Below are positions 20,483 to 31,497 of a stretch of DNA of 64,000 nucleotides, piece by piece (positions within the stretch are counted from its first letter, which is position 1; every line of letters starts with the position of its first letter). The notes beneath the pieces are model-generated. The model was not told where the DNA came from and searched no databases. It was given only the letters and a program-made list of their open reading frames with translations. The translations under genes were made by a program, and so were the position numbers. The stretch is taken from positions 120,144,413-120,208,412 of the forward strand of contig NC_051083.1 of NCBI RefSeq assembly GCF_004664715.2, written 5' to 3'. This stretch comes from Peromyscus leucopus. Its lineage: Eukaryota > Chordata > Mammalia > Rodentia > Cricetidae.

Positions 20483-21076
20483 ACACCTTAGTGGTGCTTT
20501 GAAAGAGAATGGCCCCCAAAAGGAGTGGCACTATTGGGAGGTTTGGCCTTGTTGGAGGAAATATGTCAATGTATGGGTGGGCTTTGAGGTCTCTTTTTCT
20601 TAAACTTTCCTCAGTGTAACAGTCAGTCAACTTCCTGTTACCTACAAGATGTAACACTCTCAGTCCCAGCACCACATCTGCCTGCATGCTGCCATGCTCC
20701 AGTCATGATCAGAACTGAACCTCTGAAACTGTAAACAAGCCACCCTCAATTAAATGTTTTATTTGTAAGAGTTGCCCATTATCTATGGCCAGACACCTTG
20801 CTCACCCATAATAAAGCAGAGAGAGCCTTAATCCTGCCTCAACTAAATGTACCAGGCTTAACTGTCCCCCTATGGGAAAACTTATCCCCCTATGGGAAAA
20901 CTTATCCTCTTGGAGGAGGGAATAAGGGGTTGGGGGAGAAAGTAGGGGGGGAGTGGGAGGCGGGATGAGAGGGGGGGTCTGTGGTTGGCATGTAAAATGA
21001 ATAAAAATAAATAAATAACAAAAAAAGAGTTGCTATGGTCATGGTGTCTCTTCACAGCAATAGCAAACTCTAAGAC
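20483..21076 (+). mobile_element. MaLR-type LTR, split by a small L1
   Basis: Sense LTR: GAGAATGGCCCCCAAAAGGA, 'ggaggtttggccttgttggagg', 'ctgaacctctgaaactgtaa', 'caattaaatgttttatttgtaagagttgcc'. After the insertion it ends 'atggtcatggtgtctcttcacagcaatag...taagaca'. Confidence 0.7.
20776..21024 (+). mobile_element. 5'-truncated L1 3' UTR insertion
   Basis: A 249-bp L1 tail with a G-rich polypurine stretch (20915-20980) and AATAAAAATAAATAAATAAC end. It is flanked by exact 9-bp duplications AAGAGTTGC (20767-20775 and 21025-21033). A 22-bp unit containing CCCCCTATGGGAAAACTTAT is tandemly duplicated at about 20865-20907. Confidence 0.9.
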
Positions 21077-22104
21077 AGCCTTCTACTATGGACTGATACA
21101 TTGGAGATCCAAGTAGATAACTTATAAATGATCCTTGGAGCATAACTTCTATGGCATTAGAATAGCCTGCATTTTTTTTCAGTCTCACATAGTGCTTTCC
21201 CCGCCCCTTTTTCTCTCTCAAGGCTGCATTTTCATGTAACTTAAAGAGACAATCAGGTTAGCAATCTCTTTATTCTCTTTCAGGTAATGACCCAATATTT
21301 TCCTTTAGGCTTAGCTAAGCTCTGAGGACTATTACAGTCATTTGTAAGATATTTTCTTTGGCCAAGAAACATTTTGTCTATATTCTGCCATGAGATCTAA
21401 TAATGGGAGTAATTGATTGAATAATCACAATAGCAGGGACCTTAGGGGGCCATTTCAATATGGCCTGTGCTGACGTGGTTGAGGCTTCATTGGAGCCAGG
21501 GCCAAAAGAGACTGTGTATTTTCACTTCCCAAACCAAAAATACACTTTTCCTTTTGGTCTTCTATGCAAGAGGTTCTCAATGCTTATATACACTGAGAGC
21601 TGGGAAGTCACACAATTACAATTACAATGCAATTGGGCAAAGGAACAAATATGGCTATCAACACCTGATGAGTTGTATTATCATTCCAGTTGTGAAAAAG
21701 AAAGCACTGAGATTGAAGCTCTGTCAAATGGGCGAAAAAATGCAAATCAAAGGGTTCTCAGTCTTTGGGTAGCACTCACTCACTGAGGTTCAGGGCAGAC
21801 ATACAGAGGTCAAGATCTATATAGGAGTGCTCAGGCTGTCTGTGATAGAAATCCAAACCTTATGGTTTTCTTCATGTCTATGAGATTTCTTATGGATACA
21901 CATATCTTGAATGCAATTGTGGGCTTATATTAATACTATGAACAATTTATCCAAGTATAAAAAATTTAAATAAAAGTTAACAAATTGTTGTGTTTTAGGG
22001 AGTTGGAAAAAAAATACATGTAAACATCTTTGAATGAAATTTGACCAGATGGGAGATGGTTGTGTCATAAGAGGACCTGTGTATGTGTGTATCTATATAT
22101 ACAT
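21077..22104. other. No recognisable element
   Basis: Read on both strands. The ORFs at 21460-21786 (108 aa) and 21467-21772 (101 aa) overlap in different frames and carry no motif I recognise. Confidence 0.45.
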
Positions 22105-22314
22105 ATATATAATTTTATGTATATGGGTGTTTTACCTGCATTATGTATGTGTACCATGTGAGTACAATGTTCATGGAAGCCAGAAGGGAGTGTTGGACCC
22201 CTTGGAACTGGAGTTACAGGTAGTTGTAAGCCACCACTCAAGTGCTGGGAATCAAACCCAGGTTCCTGGAAGAGGAACTAGTGCTCTTAACCACTGAACT
22301 ATTTATCCAGTCCT
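22105..22314 (-). repeat. B3-like SINE
   Basis: Reversed B3: TTTTATGTATATGGGTGTTT, 'ggaactggagttacaggtagttgtaagccacc', GTGCTGGGAATCAAACCCAG, then 'ctcttaaccactgaactatttatccag'. Confidence 0.85.
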
Positions 22315-22830
22315 GAGGACCCAGGTTTTAGCCCAGGTCTGCTAGTTACTAGCTGTCTTAGGGTTTCTATTCCTGTGAAGAGATACCACAACAAGGCAAC
22401 TCTTATAAAGGAAAGCATTTGATTAGGGCTGGCTTACAGTTCAGAGGTTCAGTCCATTATCACCATAGCAGGAAACATGGCAGTGTGCAGGCAGAGGTGC
22501 TGGAGAGGAAGCTGAGAGTTCTACATCTGGATCGACAGGCATCAGGAAGAGAGAGAACCACTGGGCCTGGCCTGAGTTTCTGAAACCCCAAACCCCACCT
22601 TCAATGATGCACTTCCTCCAAGAAGGCCACAACTACTTCAACAAGGCCAAATCTCCTAAAATAGTACCACTGCCTATGAGCCTATGCGGGACCATTTTCA
22701 TTCAAACCACCTCACTAGCTGAGAGTTCAAACAATGAAAGTAACCTCTCTGAATTTCAGTTCCTGTATCAGTACAATAGGAAAACAATGCATTTGGAAGT
22801 TCTTTGAAAGTTAAAATGAGACAGAATGCA
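22315..22830 (+). repeat. MIR SINE split by a MaLR LTR
   Basis: The left half is at 22315-22353 (ACCCAGGTTTTAGCCCAGGT, CTGCTAGTTACTAGC) and the right half from 22720 ('taacctctctgaatttcagttcctgtatcag'). Removing the LTR restores the MIR core order. Confidence 0.7.
22354..22714 (-). mobile_element. MaLR solo LTR with 5-bp duplication
   Basis: A 361-bp TG...CA element: TGTCTTAGGGTTTCTATTCC to TTCAAACCACCTCA. Exact 5-bp flanking repeats CTAGC (22349-22353 and 22715-22719) fit ERVL-class integration and fix the edges. Confidence 0.88.
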
Positions 22831-22929
22831 ATCAAACTACATAAACCTGAAATAATTAAATCCACATGACAAATTAAAGTTATTGAATGTGATTGTCACT
22901 TTAAAAAGTACATGATTAGTGGGGCCACC

Positions 22930-23340
22930 AGTCATTGTCAGAGAAACATCTTAATATTGTGGGCAGTGGTTAATGAGGAGATCCATATCTGGTCTAAGTG
23001 CTGAGAATAAGTGACAGTGGACTGCTTGGTCCTAAATGAGATATCTGTGTCACCTTTTCCAGTACTCAAGGAACTCCATAGAAAAGAGACATAGAAAGCA
23101 TGTAAGAGCTGGAGCGTGGAGATGTGTGCTACAAAGAGAACTCTTCTGGACATGGCATCTCTTTTGCACTGGTGAAGTTACTGTAGTTGTGGCTATCTGC
23201 ATGAGGCCTGCACAAGACTTGGCCACTGGACAGTTCATCGCATGAGGAGGACTAGCTCATGAGCCTCTCCCTCCGTCAGAGTGAGAATTGACAGTTAGTG
23301 GTTATTGGAAAAGAATGACTTTGTATCTCCTGTTGGTACA
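22930..23340 (+). mobile_element. L1 (Lx) 3' UTR fragment
   Basis: Text in Lx 3' UTR order: 'atctggtctaagtgctgagaataagtgacagtggactgcttgg', 'gatatctgtgtcacc', 'gcctgcacaagac', 'gacagttagtggttattgg'. It is truncated at both sides. Confidence 0.55.
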
Positions 23341-23489
23341 TAAGAATTACAGTTCAATCCTAGGTATATTCATCTGATGATAAATAAATAGTCTATTATT
23401 GAACAAATAAGAAATTTCTTTTCTTATTTGACAATCATTTCTGTTGGAAGCACAGCCATGAAATTAATGGAATACACAGAATGGAGTAT

Positions 23490-23682
23490 TTAAAATTTTA
23501 AATTATATTGTATTTATTTTGTGTGCACATGTGTGCATATAAGCTTGTGTGTATGTGTATCACAAGAAACTTGTGGATGTCAAATGTTCTCTCTTTCTAC
23601 CACATGGGCCGTGGGGATCAAGGCTGGAACTCATGTCATCAAGCTTAGTACAGGCGCCTTTGTCTGCTGAGAATAGATTAAT
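23490..23682 (-). repeat. B2-superfamily SINE, old
   Basis: TTTATTTTGTGTGCACATGT, 'ctctttctaccacatgggccgtggggatcaaggc', then 'aagcttagtacaggcgcctttgtctgctga'. This is reversed tail, body and head of a tRNA-derived rodent SINE. Confidence 0.6.
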
Positions 23683-24690
23683 AATAAGGAGTCTAATCAC
23701 AAACATGTGATCAGTGTTCAGAATGCGATGGTGCAGTCCTTTGCTTTCTGAGTTAATCTTGGGCCTGTGGGTGGGTAGAGCAGCAGCAGAAAGTTAGACA
23801 GTGTGAAAATAGAGAGGTGTTGAAATGATTCTGCTAGTTCCATTTTCCTCTCTGATCACTAGGGTTGACTGTATCCCTCCATAGAACATGTCTTTCAGCT
23901 TTTTTATTCACTTAGATTCTAGTAACTTCTTTTTTGCCCCTTCAGAAAGCATAGAATCCACGTGGGTCACATTTCCTGAGCAAAAAGCGAGATGAAGAAT
24001 GGAAAGTGAATCTGAAAAGGCAAACACAAAATAGCCATATTTTGATCATTTTACATATTTATGTTCATTGTAAATATTATCATTATCAATCTCATAATAA
24101 TTCTTGTATGAACCAATTTCTTTCTTTTCTTCAACTTCTACCTCTACCCCTTCTCAGTACATGGGTGTTTATATATAATTCAGAGTAAATTTATCTGCTG
24201 TACCAAATAGAGCTTAAAACAGAAAATAATACCACAGAAACTGCTTGTGGATCAAGTGACAATTCTAGGCAGGCATTTAGTTTAGCAGAGTGGTTATCTT
24301 CTACTATGTCATTTAGGAATCTAGATTTCTTGCATCTCAAGACTGAATCTTAGCCTGGGGTTCTATTATTGCTAATAGAGGAGGAAAGAACACAGAAAAG
24401 TTTGTAGACAGAAATTTTATGAGCCGTTTCTGCCTCCTTTCATTGTTAGAATTAAGTCATGTGACCACACAAGGGTAGCTGAGATTAGCAACTGACCTCT
24501 TTGTCCAGAAGGAAATAATAGATGAATTCTGGTGACTAGTCGATGTATATCTGTAAATTATTATTCCTTAAGTGGGATTTTATTTATATATATTTTTAAG
24601 GTGCACCATTTGTTCAATTTTATTAGTTCCCACTCCCCATTCTTCCTTCACATCCATATAACACTTAGAGGACCATTTTGGGAACCAACT
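23683..24690. other. No clear element
   Basis: Mostly unassigned. A possible degraded MIR-like patch is at 24260-24310. No coding signal. Confidence 0.4.
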
Positions 24691-25010
24691 ATGCCCACAC
24701 TTATTCTACATCCTTTTTATATAAACTTGATAAAGAAGTTTACAGAACGTCCAGAAATATCAAACTTAATAAATGGATTCTACTCCACTAAGATAAAAAA
24801 CAAAGCAAGATTCTCTTCTCTCACCACCTCTCTATTCAACATCAGAATAGAAATCCTAGTTAGTGCGGTGATGGATGGGAATTGAGAGAAAAGCACAAAT
24901 TGGGAAGGAAGAAATTATAGTTTTTGTTCACAGGTGATAAGATTGTCTATGTACAAAAAAAAAAAAAAAAAGCAAACAACAACAAACCAAAAAAAAAAAA
25001 AAAAAATCCC
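24690..25010 (+). mobile_element. Ancient L1 ORF2 fragment
   Basis: Contains 'aaagcaagattctcttctctcaccacctctctattcaac', the decayed ORF2 palm-domain region, then 'aaattgggaaggaagaaattatag' and 'ttcacaggtgataagattgtc'. A-runs at 24955-24971 and 24990-25006 follow. Confidence 0.6.
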
Positions 25011-25221
25011 AGCCGGTCTGAATAAAACACATATCCCAACCTACCTTGCAGTGACTTCCAGCCACTTTATAACCCTCTAGCTTATCCGACATGAAAAGAA
25101 GCTCACATACTACCCTCTTCTACTGAAAACACTAAATGCACATGTTGATAATAGCCCTGGAAATTCAATGCAAAATGAAAACCAGGAGCTTTGGATCCTA
25201 GGATAGAATCATAGACCAAGG

Positions 25222-25582
25222 CTAGTTCTATGATTTGAATGTAAAATGTTCCACATGTTTTGGTTCTTGGTCCCCAGTTAGGAGTGCTGTTTTGGACGAC
25301 TGTAGAAACTTAAGTGTGAACTACAGAAGTAGGTCACTGGGGTGTGTCCTGCAAGGGATATTGTCATTTACTTTTTCCTGTATCCATCCCTGGTTTCTAT
25401 CCAATCAAGGTGAGCAACTTTCCTTTGCCACACATTCCAGCTGCCACATCCTGCCCAAGAGCAGAAGGTAAAGTACCATGAACTAAACCCTCTGAAAGTA
25501 TGAACTAAAGTAAATCCTTTCTTTTTAAGTGGTTCTATCAGGTGTTTGGGTTACAGTAATAAGAAAAGTAACCAATAGAGTC
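25222..25582 (+). mobile_element. MaLR-type LTR
   Basis: TATGATTTGAATGTAAAATG, 'ttcttggtccccagttaggagtgctgttttgg', 'agtaggtcactggggtg', ending 'acagtaataagaaaagtaaccaatag'. The start and end patterns are characteristic. Confidence 0.75.
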
Positions 25583-25805
25583 ATCAAAACAACCCATATA
25601 TTTATGTATGAGAGAACTCATCTTTCCTTTGGAATTCCCTTTTGTTTAAAATGTCTTTTATTGAACCACGCTGGTTCTCAACTAACACAGTCAGTTAGAT
25701 TGCATAGATAGTAGGACTTGGAAGAATCACAGTAAAATACATTTCTTTACAGAAAGAGGATTTCAAATGTAATCAATCTTAGAGATGCCCAAGAAAAAGA
25801 AACAG

Positions 25806-25926
25806 AAGCCAGGTATGGAGGTAGATCCCTATAATCCCATACTTGGAGTTCTGAGAAAGAAGGATGGGAAATTGAGGTAAATATGGACTATACTGTGAAT
25901 TCCAGTCTGGAGCTTTAGTCTCTGTA
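25806..25926 (+). repeat. B1-like SINE, old
   Basis: AAGCCAGGTATGGAGGTAGA, TCCCTATAATCCCATACTTG, then 'tgtgaattccagtctgga'. The right arm is poorly kept. Confidence 0.55.
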
Positions 25927-26059
25927 CCTTTGCTAAACACAACTTTTAAAGACTTTGGTATGTATATATGTAATAAAAAAGCACTTGTAACCACAATCTT
26001 CTATCACCTGCCCAACTTTTCCAATCTATTGCAGCTCTATCCTCTCTTTTGCATAAGTG

Positions 26060-26640
26060 ATAATTTTAGTGAAATATGATCTATTACCATGTTCATTATA
26101 GAAAAGTCTCTCAAGTATACAAAAGTATGTAAAACAGTTTAGTGAACTCCCATATACCCATCATCCAATTTCAACAAATATCACCTCATCGGCTAATTTG
26201 GTTCCACTTCCAATTTATTTTTTGGCTTTGAAATTATTTGAAGCAAATACTATGTTTCATGTCATTTTAGGAAAATATGGGTATTTTAAATTTGACTTTC
26301 CTTTTAAAACAGGAAACTTTAAAATTATCAGTTGCAGAAAGCAAATGAAGAAGAGTGGTTCTCAAAGGTTAAGCAGACTACTGTCACCCATCTGCACCAA
26401 TCACTGTCCTGATGCCAATGTTAATTCAGACTCCACTCCTAACAGAGTTTTCCCTGCCTGCTGCTCCTCAATCTTAGCTATATGTCACACCTCTTATTCT
26501 CTTTCACAGTATACTGTTCTGTTACTTTGTAGCACGTTATGTTTCATAACTATTTGGTTGTTTTCTTGTGTGTTTCATCCATTAGAATACATGCTCCTTA
26601 AAGACAGGAACTCACATTTACATGGCTCATGTAAAGACTT
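26060..26640. other. Ancient mammalian LINE remnants (L1ME-like, L2-like)
   Basis: 'gaactcccatatacccatcatccaatttcaacaaatatc' resembles an L1ME 3' UTR block. 'ccattagaatacatgctccttaaagacaggaactc' at 26578-26614 fits an L2 3' end in sense. The 150-aa ORF at 26198-26650 spans both remnants and is not credible as a gene. Confidence 0.45.
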
Positions 26641-26794
26641 TAGTGCATAACTGTTAAAAAACTGGAAGGCAAGGAAAAGGGGTAAAAGAAAGGGAGAAGG
26701 AGTACAAAGGAAGGGGAATGAGAACAAGCAAGAAAGGGAAGATTTCTATGATTTGGGAGTGTGTAAGATGGAATGAGACTATAAATAATCTTAT

Positions 26795-27032
26795 AGGGCA
26801 GGGAGATAGTCAGTTGGTGGTGCTTGCTATGCAAACATGAGAACCCAAGCTCAATCCCCAGAATCCATCTAAAACGCTGAGCATGTTGATGCACACTTGT
26901 TATTCCTATGCTGCAAAGGCAGACAGGTAGATCACTTGGGCTCACTGGCTAGCCAGCCTGCCCTCTCAAAGTGAATGATCCCTGAAAAAGGACATGCAAG
27001 GTTGACCTCTGGCCTCCAAAGACATGTACATG

Positions 27033-27034
<2 letters not shown>
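26795..27034 (+). repeat. B4-like SINE
   Basis: tRNA-like head GGCAGGGAGATAGTCAGTTG and 'ccaagctcaatccccagaatcc', a B1-like centre ('gagcatgttgatgcacacttgttattcctatg'), and the 'ggttgacctctggcctccaaag' tail leading into a CA array. Confidence 0.65.

Positions 27035-27086
<52 letters not shown>
27035..27086. repeat. (CA)n microsatellite
   Basis: A perfect CA run, about 52 bp, at the SINE tail. It generates a spurious Cys/Val-rich minus ORF. Confidence 0.97.
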
Positions 27087-27088
<2 letters not shown>

Positions 27089-27204
27089 TCCACATGAACA
27101 CAGAACACACACACAATAGGAGTAGAATCTTAAGAATATTTTATGATGTTGAGTCTACTCATGAGGGACTATGAGGTTGAAAAGGAAGGCTGTCCTGCCA
27201 ATAA

Positions 27205-27290
27205 CTTAAGCATTCATTTATTTGCCCATTAAGTGAATTTACTACATAGTCACTATAAGCAAGGCCCTGTGGTAGAAAGGTGAACTATGA
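27205..27290 (-). mobile_element. L2 3' end fragment
   Basis: 'cattcatttatttgcccattaagtg...tactacatagtcac...gcaaggccctgtggtag' follows the reversed L2 3' end. Confidence 0.45.
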
Positions 27291-27350
27291 TAATTGCTAA
27301 ACCAGACATCTGAGGGGTGTGGAACTTCTAGGGCTTTATAGTATGAGTGA

Positions 27351-28200
27351 AGTGATGGTTAATCTTCATTGTCAACTCAAGTAGATCACCTTGACATACC
27401 CAGAGCTGAGACTGGTTTAATTGAGAAGGGAGGACCCACCCTTAATATGGGCAGTTCCATTCTATGGGTTGGTGTCCTAAAATGATTAAAAAGAGAAAAT
27501 GGGCTGGGTATCAGCATTCATCTCTCTCTGTTTCCTGGCTGCAGATGTACTATTACCAGCTGCCTCACATCTTGTAGCCATGTGTTTTTTGCCTTGATGG
27601 TTAACACAGAATTTAGATCACCCCCTGGGCCTACGACCCACCCCCCCCTCTGCACACAAACACCATTCGATGATGGTATTAGGGAAGATTCCTGTCCTGT
27701 TGAGTGAGCTTCAAATCCCAGATTGTTAGGCACTTGGGGCAAGTGCTTTTGTCTGCTGAGACATCTCTTATTGAGAAATACAGTCTAATTGTCCTCCCCT
27801 TGAATACTTTCCTGGCCAACAGAATGTGGTGAAACTGACATTTTAGGACTCTGGTGCCTATACGAAAAAAATCACTATAGCTTCCATGTAAACTCTTGGA
27901 ACCAAGACACATTGTTTAAAGAATTTTATGGAACATACGCAGAAAGAGGTTGAGTAAGGCCCCAAACCAACAGTTACTGCTGAGCTCCTGGATGTCAGGC
28001 TTAAAATTGGGTTATCCTAAAAGTGGTCCCTCTAGTTGGGCTGCCCAATTAGTGTCACATGGGTCATGACCTCCATGTCAGGGATGAACAGCCATCTCTG
28101 CTGAGCCCTGCTCCAACTGCAGAATTATAAGGCTGAATCTGCTACTGCTGTGACAGCCTTTTCTAATATGGAATGTAAATACCTAAGGTTGTGTTAAACA
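27351..28200 (+). mobile_element. Ancient ERVL/MLT1-type LTR remnants
   Basis: 27351-27660 opens GTGATGGTTAATCTTCATTG and resembles an old ERVL-class LTR. 27780-28200 follows MLT1 order: 'ctttcctggccaacagaatgtggtgaaac', a decayed centre, and 'ctccaactgcagaattataaggctgaatctg'. The two may be separate elements. Confidence 0.45.
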
Positions 28201-28664
28201 CTACAAAAACTGTGGAAGCTTCATGTATTGAAATTAGAATACATAGGGAAGGAGAAAGGAGAAAGTGGAACTCTCCCATTGTGCTACTACTTGGGGACAA
28301 ATAGCAGTAGTTCTTGGTGCATAGCATTCAAGATACCCTCTTGCATGTGCATGCACACACACTTATTATTGAATGGGAACATTACAGCACAGCTGCTTTG
28401 GGACCTGTTTCCAGTGAACAACCTTTGCATAACATCTTTTGCTGCTCTGATGATTTATATTGACAGGAAAAATGACAGGATCGAGACTCACCTAGTTTTT
28501 GGAAACAACTTATTTTTAATGATTGTATGGTATTCTGCGTCATTAAAACTTTTTAATTGAATTATTGTTACACTAGGACATATGAGTTCCTCCCCATTTT
28601 TCATTCTGATAAACAATGCTTGAAATTGCATACATTTATAGCCAATCTTTTTCAATTAAAGTTT
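28201..28664 (-). other. Possible L1M/HAL1 antisense remnant
   Basis: 'tttttaatgattgtatggtattctgcgtc' and 'cattctgataaacaatgcttgaaattgcatac' at 28500-28640 resemble antisense L1M/HAL1 text. The 110-aa ORF at 28228-28560 has no domain. Confidence 0.4.
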
Positions 28665-29056
28665 TTATTTATTAATTTTTAGCATCTCTCTCTGTGTGTG
28701 TGGTATGTGTGTGTGTGCGCGTGCGCGCCACAGTGCAGATCAGAGGACAACTTTCAGGAATTGGTTATCTCCTTCCACTATGGCAGTGGTTCTCAACCTA
28801 TGGGTTGAGATTCCCCAAAAGATCATTGGAAACACAGGTATTTAAATTATGATTCATAACAGTAGCAACATTAGAGTTATGAAGAGGGAATGAGAATAAT
28901 TGTATGGTTGGGGTCAGCACAGCATGAGGGACTGTATTAAAGGGTCGCAGCATTAGGAAGGGGGAGAACAATTTGTCCTATGGGTTCTTGGGACTGAACT
29001 CGGGCTGTCAGTTCTGTGTAAGCACTTTCCCCACAGAGCCACCTCACTGGGCCTAT
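28665..29056 (-). repeat. B2-superfamily SINE split by URR1
   Basis: The tail is at 28665-28783 (GT-rich, then 'cagatcagaggacaactttcaggaattgg') and the head at 28976-29056 ('tgggttcttgggactgaactcggg...cacagagccacctcactggg'). Confidence 0.7.
28784..28975 (+). mobile_element. URR1-type hAT (Charlie) MITE
   Basis: Starts CAGTGGTTCTCAACCTATGG and contains 'gattcataacagtagcaac', 'ggttggggtcagcac' and 'attaaagggtcgcagcattaggaag', ending in a decayed inverted repeat. Flanks CACTATGG and TCCTATGG (8 bp, six identical) fit the 8-bp hAT duplication. Non-autonomous and fossil. Confidence 0.85.
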
Positions 29057-30865
29057 AGCTGATTTTTGCCTGCATTTTTTCCTGTACAATTATTGAAAAG
29101 GTTAATCATCAAGTCAATGAACATTTTAAGACGACTCCAAATTTCCTTGATGTCTGCCTCTATTTTACTGAGAGTATAGTTGCCTTATAGAATGTACAAC
29201 TGAGTAAAAGGAAAGATTGAAACTGTGGTCAGTTTGAGAATTCTCAATACAAAATTTGTCTTGGCATAAAGGGGTGACATTCTAATCTAATACAAAAGCC
29301 TACCCTACATCAAAAGAGAATTCTGCACTGCACCTCTTGGGTGGAGTATTGTGCATTTGAATGAAGATTCTAAGAAAGCAACTTGGTAGAAATTCTAGGC
29401 TGCAGGAGGTACTAGTTGTAGCTCAGTGTGTATTCAGTTTAAGTGCAAGCTTTGTTTATTAAAATTAGGAAATGTGGGAAAAGAAAAAGAAAAACATTAA
29501 GGTGTACATCAAATCACAATACAGTTTAGACTGAAATCTTATGTGCCTCATGAAGAGACTACCAACCAAAGCTACTATCCTCTGCCAGCATCTAGAATCT
29601 GAGACAAGATTCTGATGTGAGTAGTAAGAGAGGCAATGAAGGGAGAGCAGAGGCGAGCCTGAGGAAGGTGACCTAGGAAGCCTCTGTGTTTGGAGTAACC
29701 TTGTACCCTTTCGCCTTCAAGAAACTATGCAACTAGCCACTGCTGGTCTTCCTAAATATGACATCTGAACAGTATTGTGACACTCTAAGAGTGGCCATCC
29801 TGGACCATAGAGGTATATACAAGGTGTCAACCTCTACTCAATTTGTAAATTACTCTTCTAGATTTGTTCTAAGCCATGAAGGCTCAGAAAAAAGGGAGTA
29901 CATTTGTCATTTGCTCTGATTTTTTTTTATTTCAGAGTAGGATAGCCATTTAATAAACTACTGAGCCTGTATAACTATAGCTGAGGTAAATCCTGCCACA
30001 AGTAGTGTTTGCTCTAGCCGTAGTCTTCACTCCCCTTTGAATCAAGGGAACACAAATTCCACAAGGGGATCTGGAGTGGAGGACTATGAGATTTTTCTTT
30101 AGTTTTGAGATTCTGTGAAAATATCTGCATATGACTTGATCATAAATACAGAACATACTATAAGCTTAGTGTTTTCTCCATGACAGTCATTTAAAATTTT
30201 GCTTGTGGGGGAAAGGCTTCTCCTTGATACTAGAAATAATGCTTTTCATAGCAGAAAAGCAAAAATAAAAAAAGAGTTAGAGGTGAGGCTCTGTGGGGAA
30301 AGCGCATTGGCCTCCCAACAAGATGAGTTTAGGAATGGGAGGCTTGGGAGTTGATGATGCAGGTGGGTTTGCAGCTGGAACAACAGGCCCCAGATCCCAC
30401 AAAGACGTGGTCGGCTGGAAGGTTGAAGTGGAAAAGGCAGGAGGGCAAACAGCTAAGGCAATCAAACAAGAGTGGAAAGACTCTTGGCTCACAAACATAG
30501 GAAGCTGGCAGCATGGGGGATGGGGAACGTGCCAGCTTCATATACCAACTACTGAACAAATGTTGTTAAATATTGCTTGCTGTGAATTAAACTTCTCAAT
30601 ATAATTTGTGCCAAGAATGTTCAACAAGATACGGTGCATGTACAAAAAGCATCACTTGATTTAATGTCATAAACACATACTATGCAAAGAAGAAAGCTCA
30701 TAAAATTCATACTGTGGATATTTTGTGGCAGACAAAGTCAGCCAAAGGTGTTGTGGTTGGTGCTACTCAAGGGGATCAGGGGCATATGTGGAGGTGGCAT
30801 GACCACAAAGCTTAGGTTACAATTAAGAAAGAGAGGTCAGCAATCTTTCTAAGAAATTAGTAAGT
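29057..30865. other. Repeat-poor stretch
   Basis: No transposable element was recognised over 1.8 kb, except a weak tRNA-like patch near 29410-29450. Overlapping ORFs at 30277-30604 lie on both strands and have no domain. Confidence 0.45.
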
Positions 30866-30867
30866 CA

Positions 30868-30960
30868 AGTAACATTCGTTATCCATTGTGTACTAAGCCC
30901 TGTCCTGGTTCCCATGTTTATATCAGGGAACATAGCCTGCTTTGGGGACTCAGAAGCACA
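30868..30960 (-). mobile_element. L2 3' end fragment
   Basis: 'aacattcgttatccattgtgtactaagccctgtcctggttcccatg' follows the reversed L2 3' end, with several mismatches. Confidence 0.4.
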
Positions 30961-31026
30961 CACAATTAGCAGAGTCTTCCAATGACAGAACAGTGTTAGA
31001 AGTACGAGTAGAAATTCATTCATTCA

Positions 31027-31243
31027 GGGGCTAGAGAGATAGATCAGATGTTAAGAGTTCTCATTACTTGCAGAGGACCTGGATTCAGTTCTGAGTACCC
31101 ACAGGACAGCTCATAACCTTCTGAACTCTAGTCACAAAGGATCTGACATCCTCTTCTGGCCATTGTGGGCACTGCATGAGTGTGATGCACCTACACTTAA
31201 AAAACTCACAGGCAAAACAATGCACATTAAAAAAAATGAATAT
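31027..31243 (+). repeat. B3-like SINE
   Basis: GGGGCTAGAGAGATAGATCA head, CCTGGATTCAGTTCTGAGTA, 'gatctgacatcctcttctggcc', then 'actcacaggcaaaacaatgcacattaaaaaaaa'. Confidence 0.85.
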
Positions 31244-31497
31244 TTTTAAAAAGTTCACTCGGTTGTTCTGGTGGGTTAGTCCAACCTAGGTTTAAGAGGG
31301 TAGGGAAGGAAAGTATGAAAGTGCTTGTGACCGTGAGATGAGTGAAAATCTTTTAATGAAGCAGTAATATAAGCCAGTACAGGAAGAATTAACTTGGATA
31401 GTCACTGGGAGGCATGTGAGCTAGTGTTTATGATAGAGAATTCAGAAAAAAAAAATTCTTAGTGTAGCTTCTGATAGCACGAGGAAATGTACCCCTT

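Noticed and set aside
20865..20907. Short tandem repeat considered as a CRISPR-like array
   Set aside because: Only two adjacent copies, no spacers, and inside an L1; a eukaryotic context.
21460..21786. 108-aa ORF starting MACADVVEAS
   Set aside because: An overlapping frame at 21467-21772 is equally open, and no family is recognised. Kept as unassigned sequence.
24532..24885. 117-aa ORF
   Set aside because: Overlaps an old L1 ORF2 piece out of its coding frame.
26198..26650. 150-aa ORF, the longest in the window
   Set aside because: It spans L1ME-like and L2-like remnants, and has no domain, splice context or coding-like composition.
30277..30604. Overlapping 73-103 aa ORFs as a gene
   Set aside because: Open on both strands with no domain; could not be supported.
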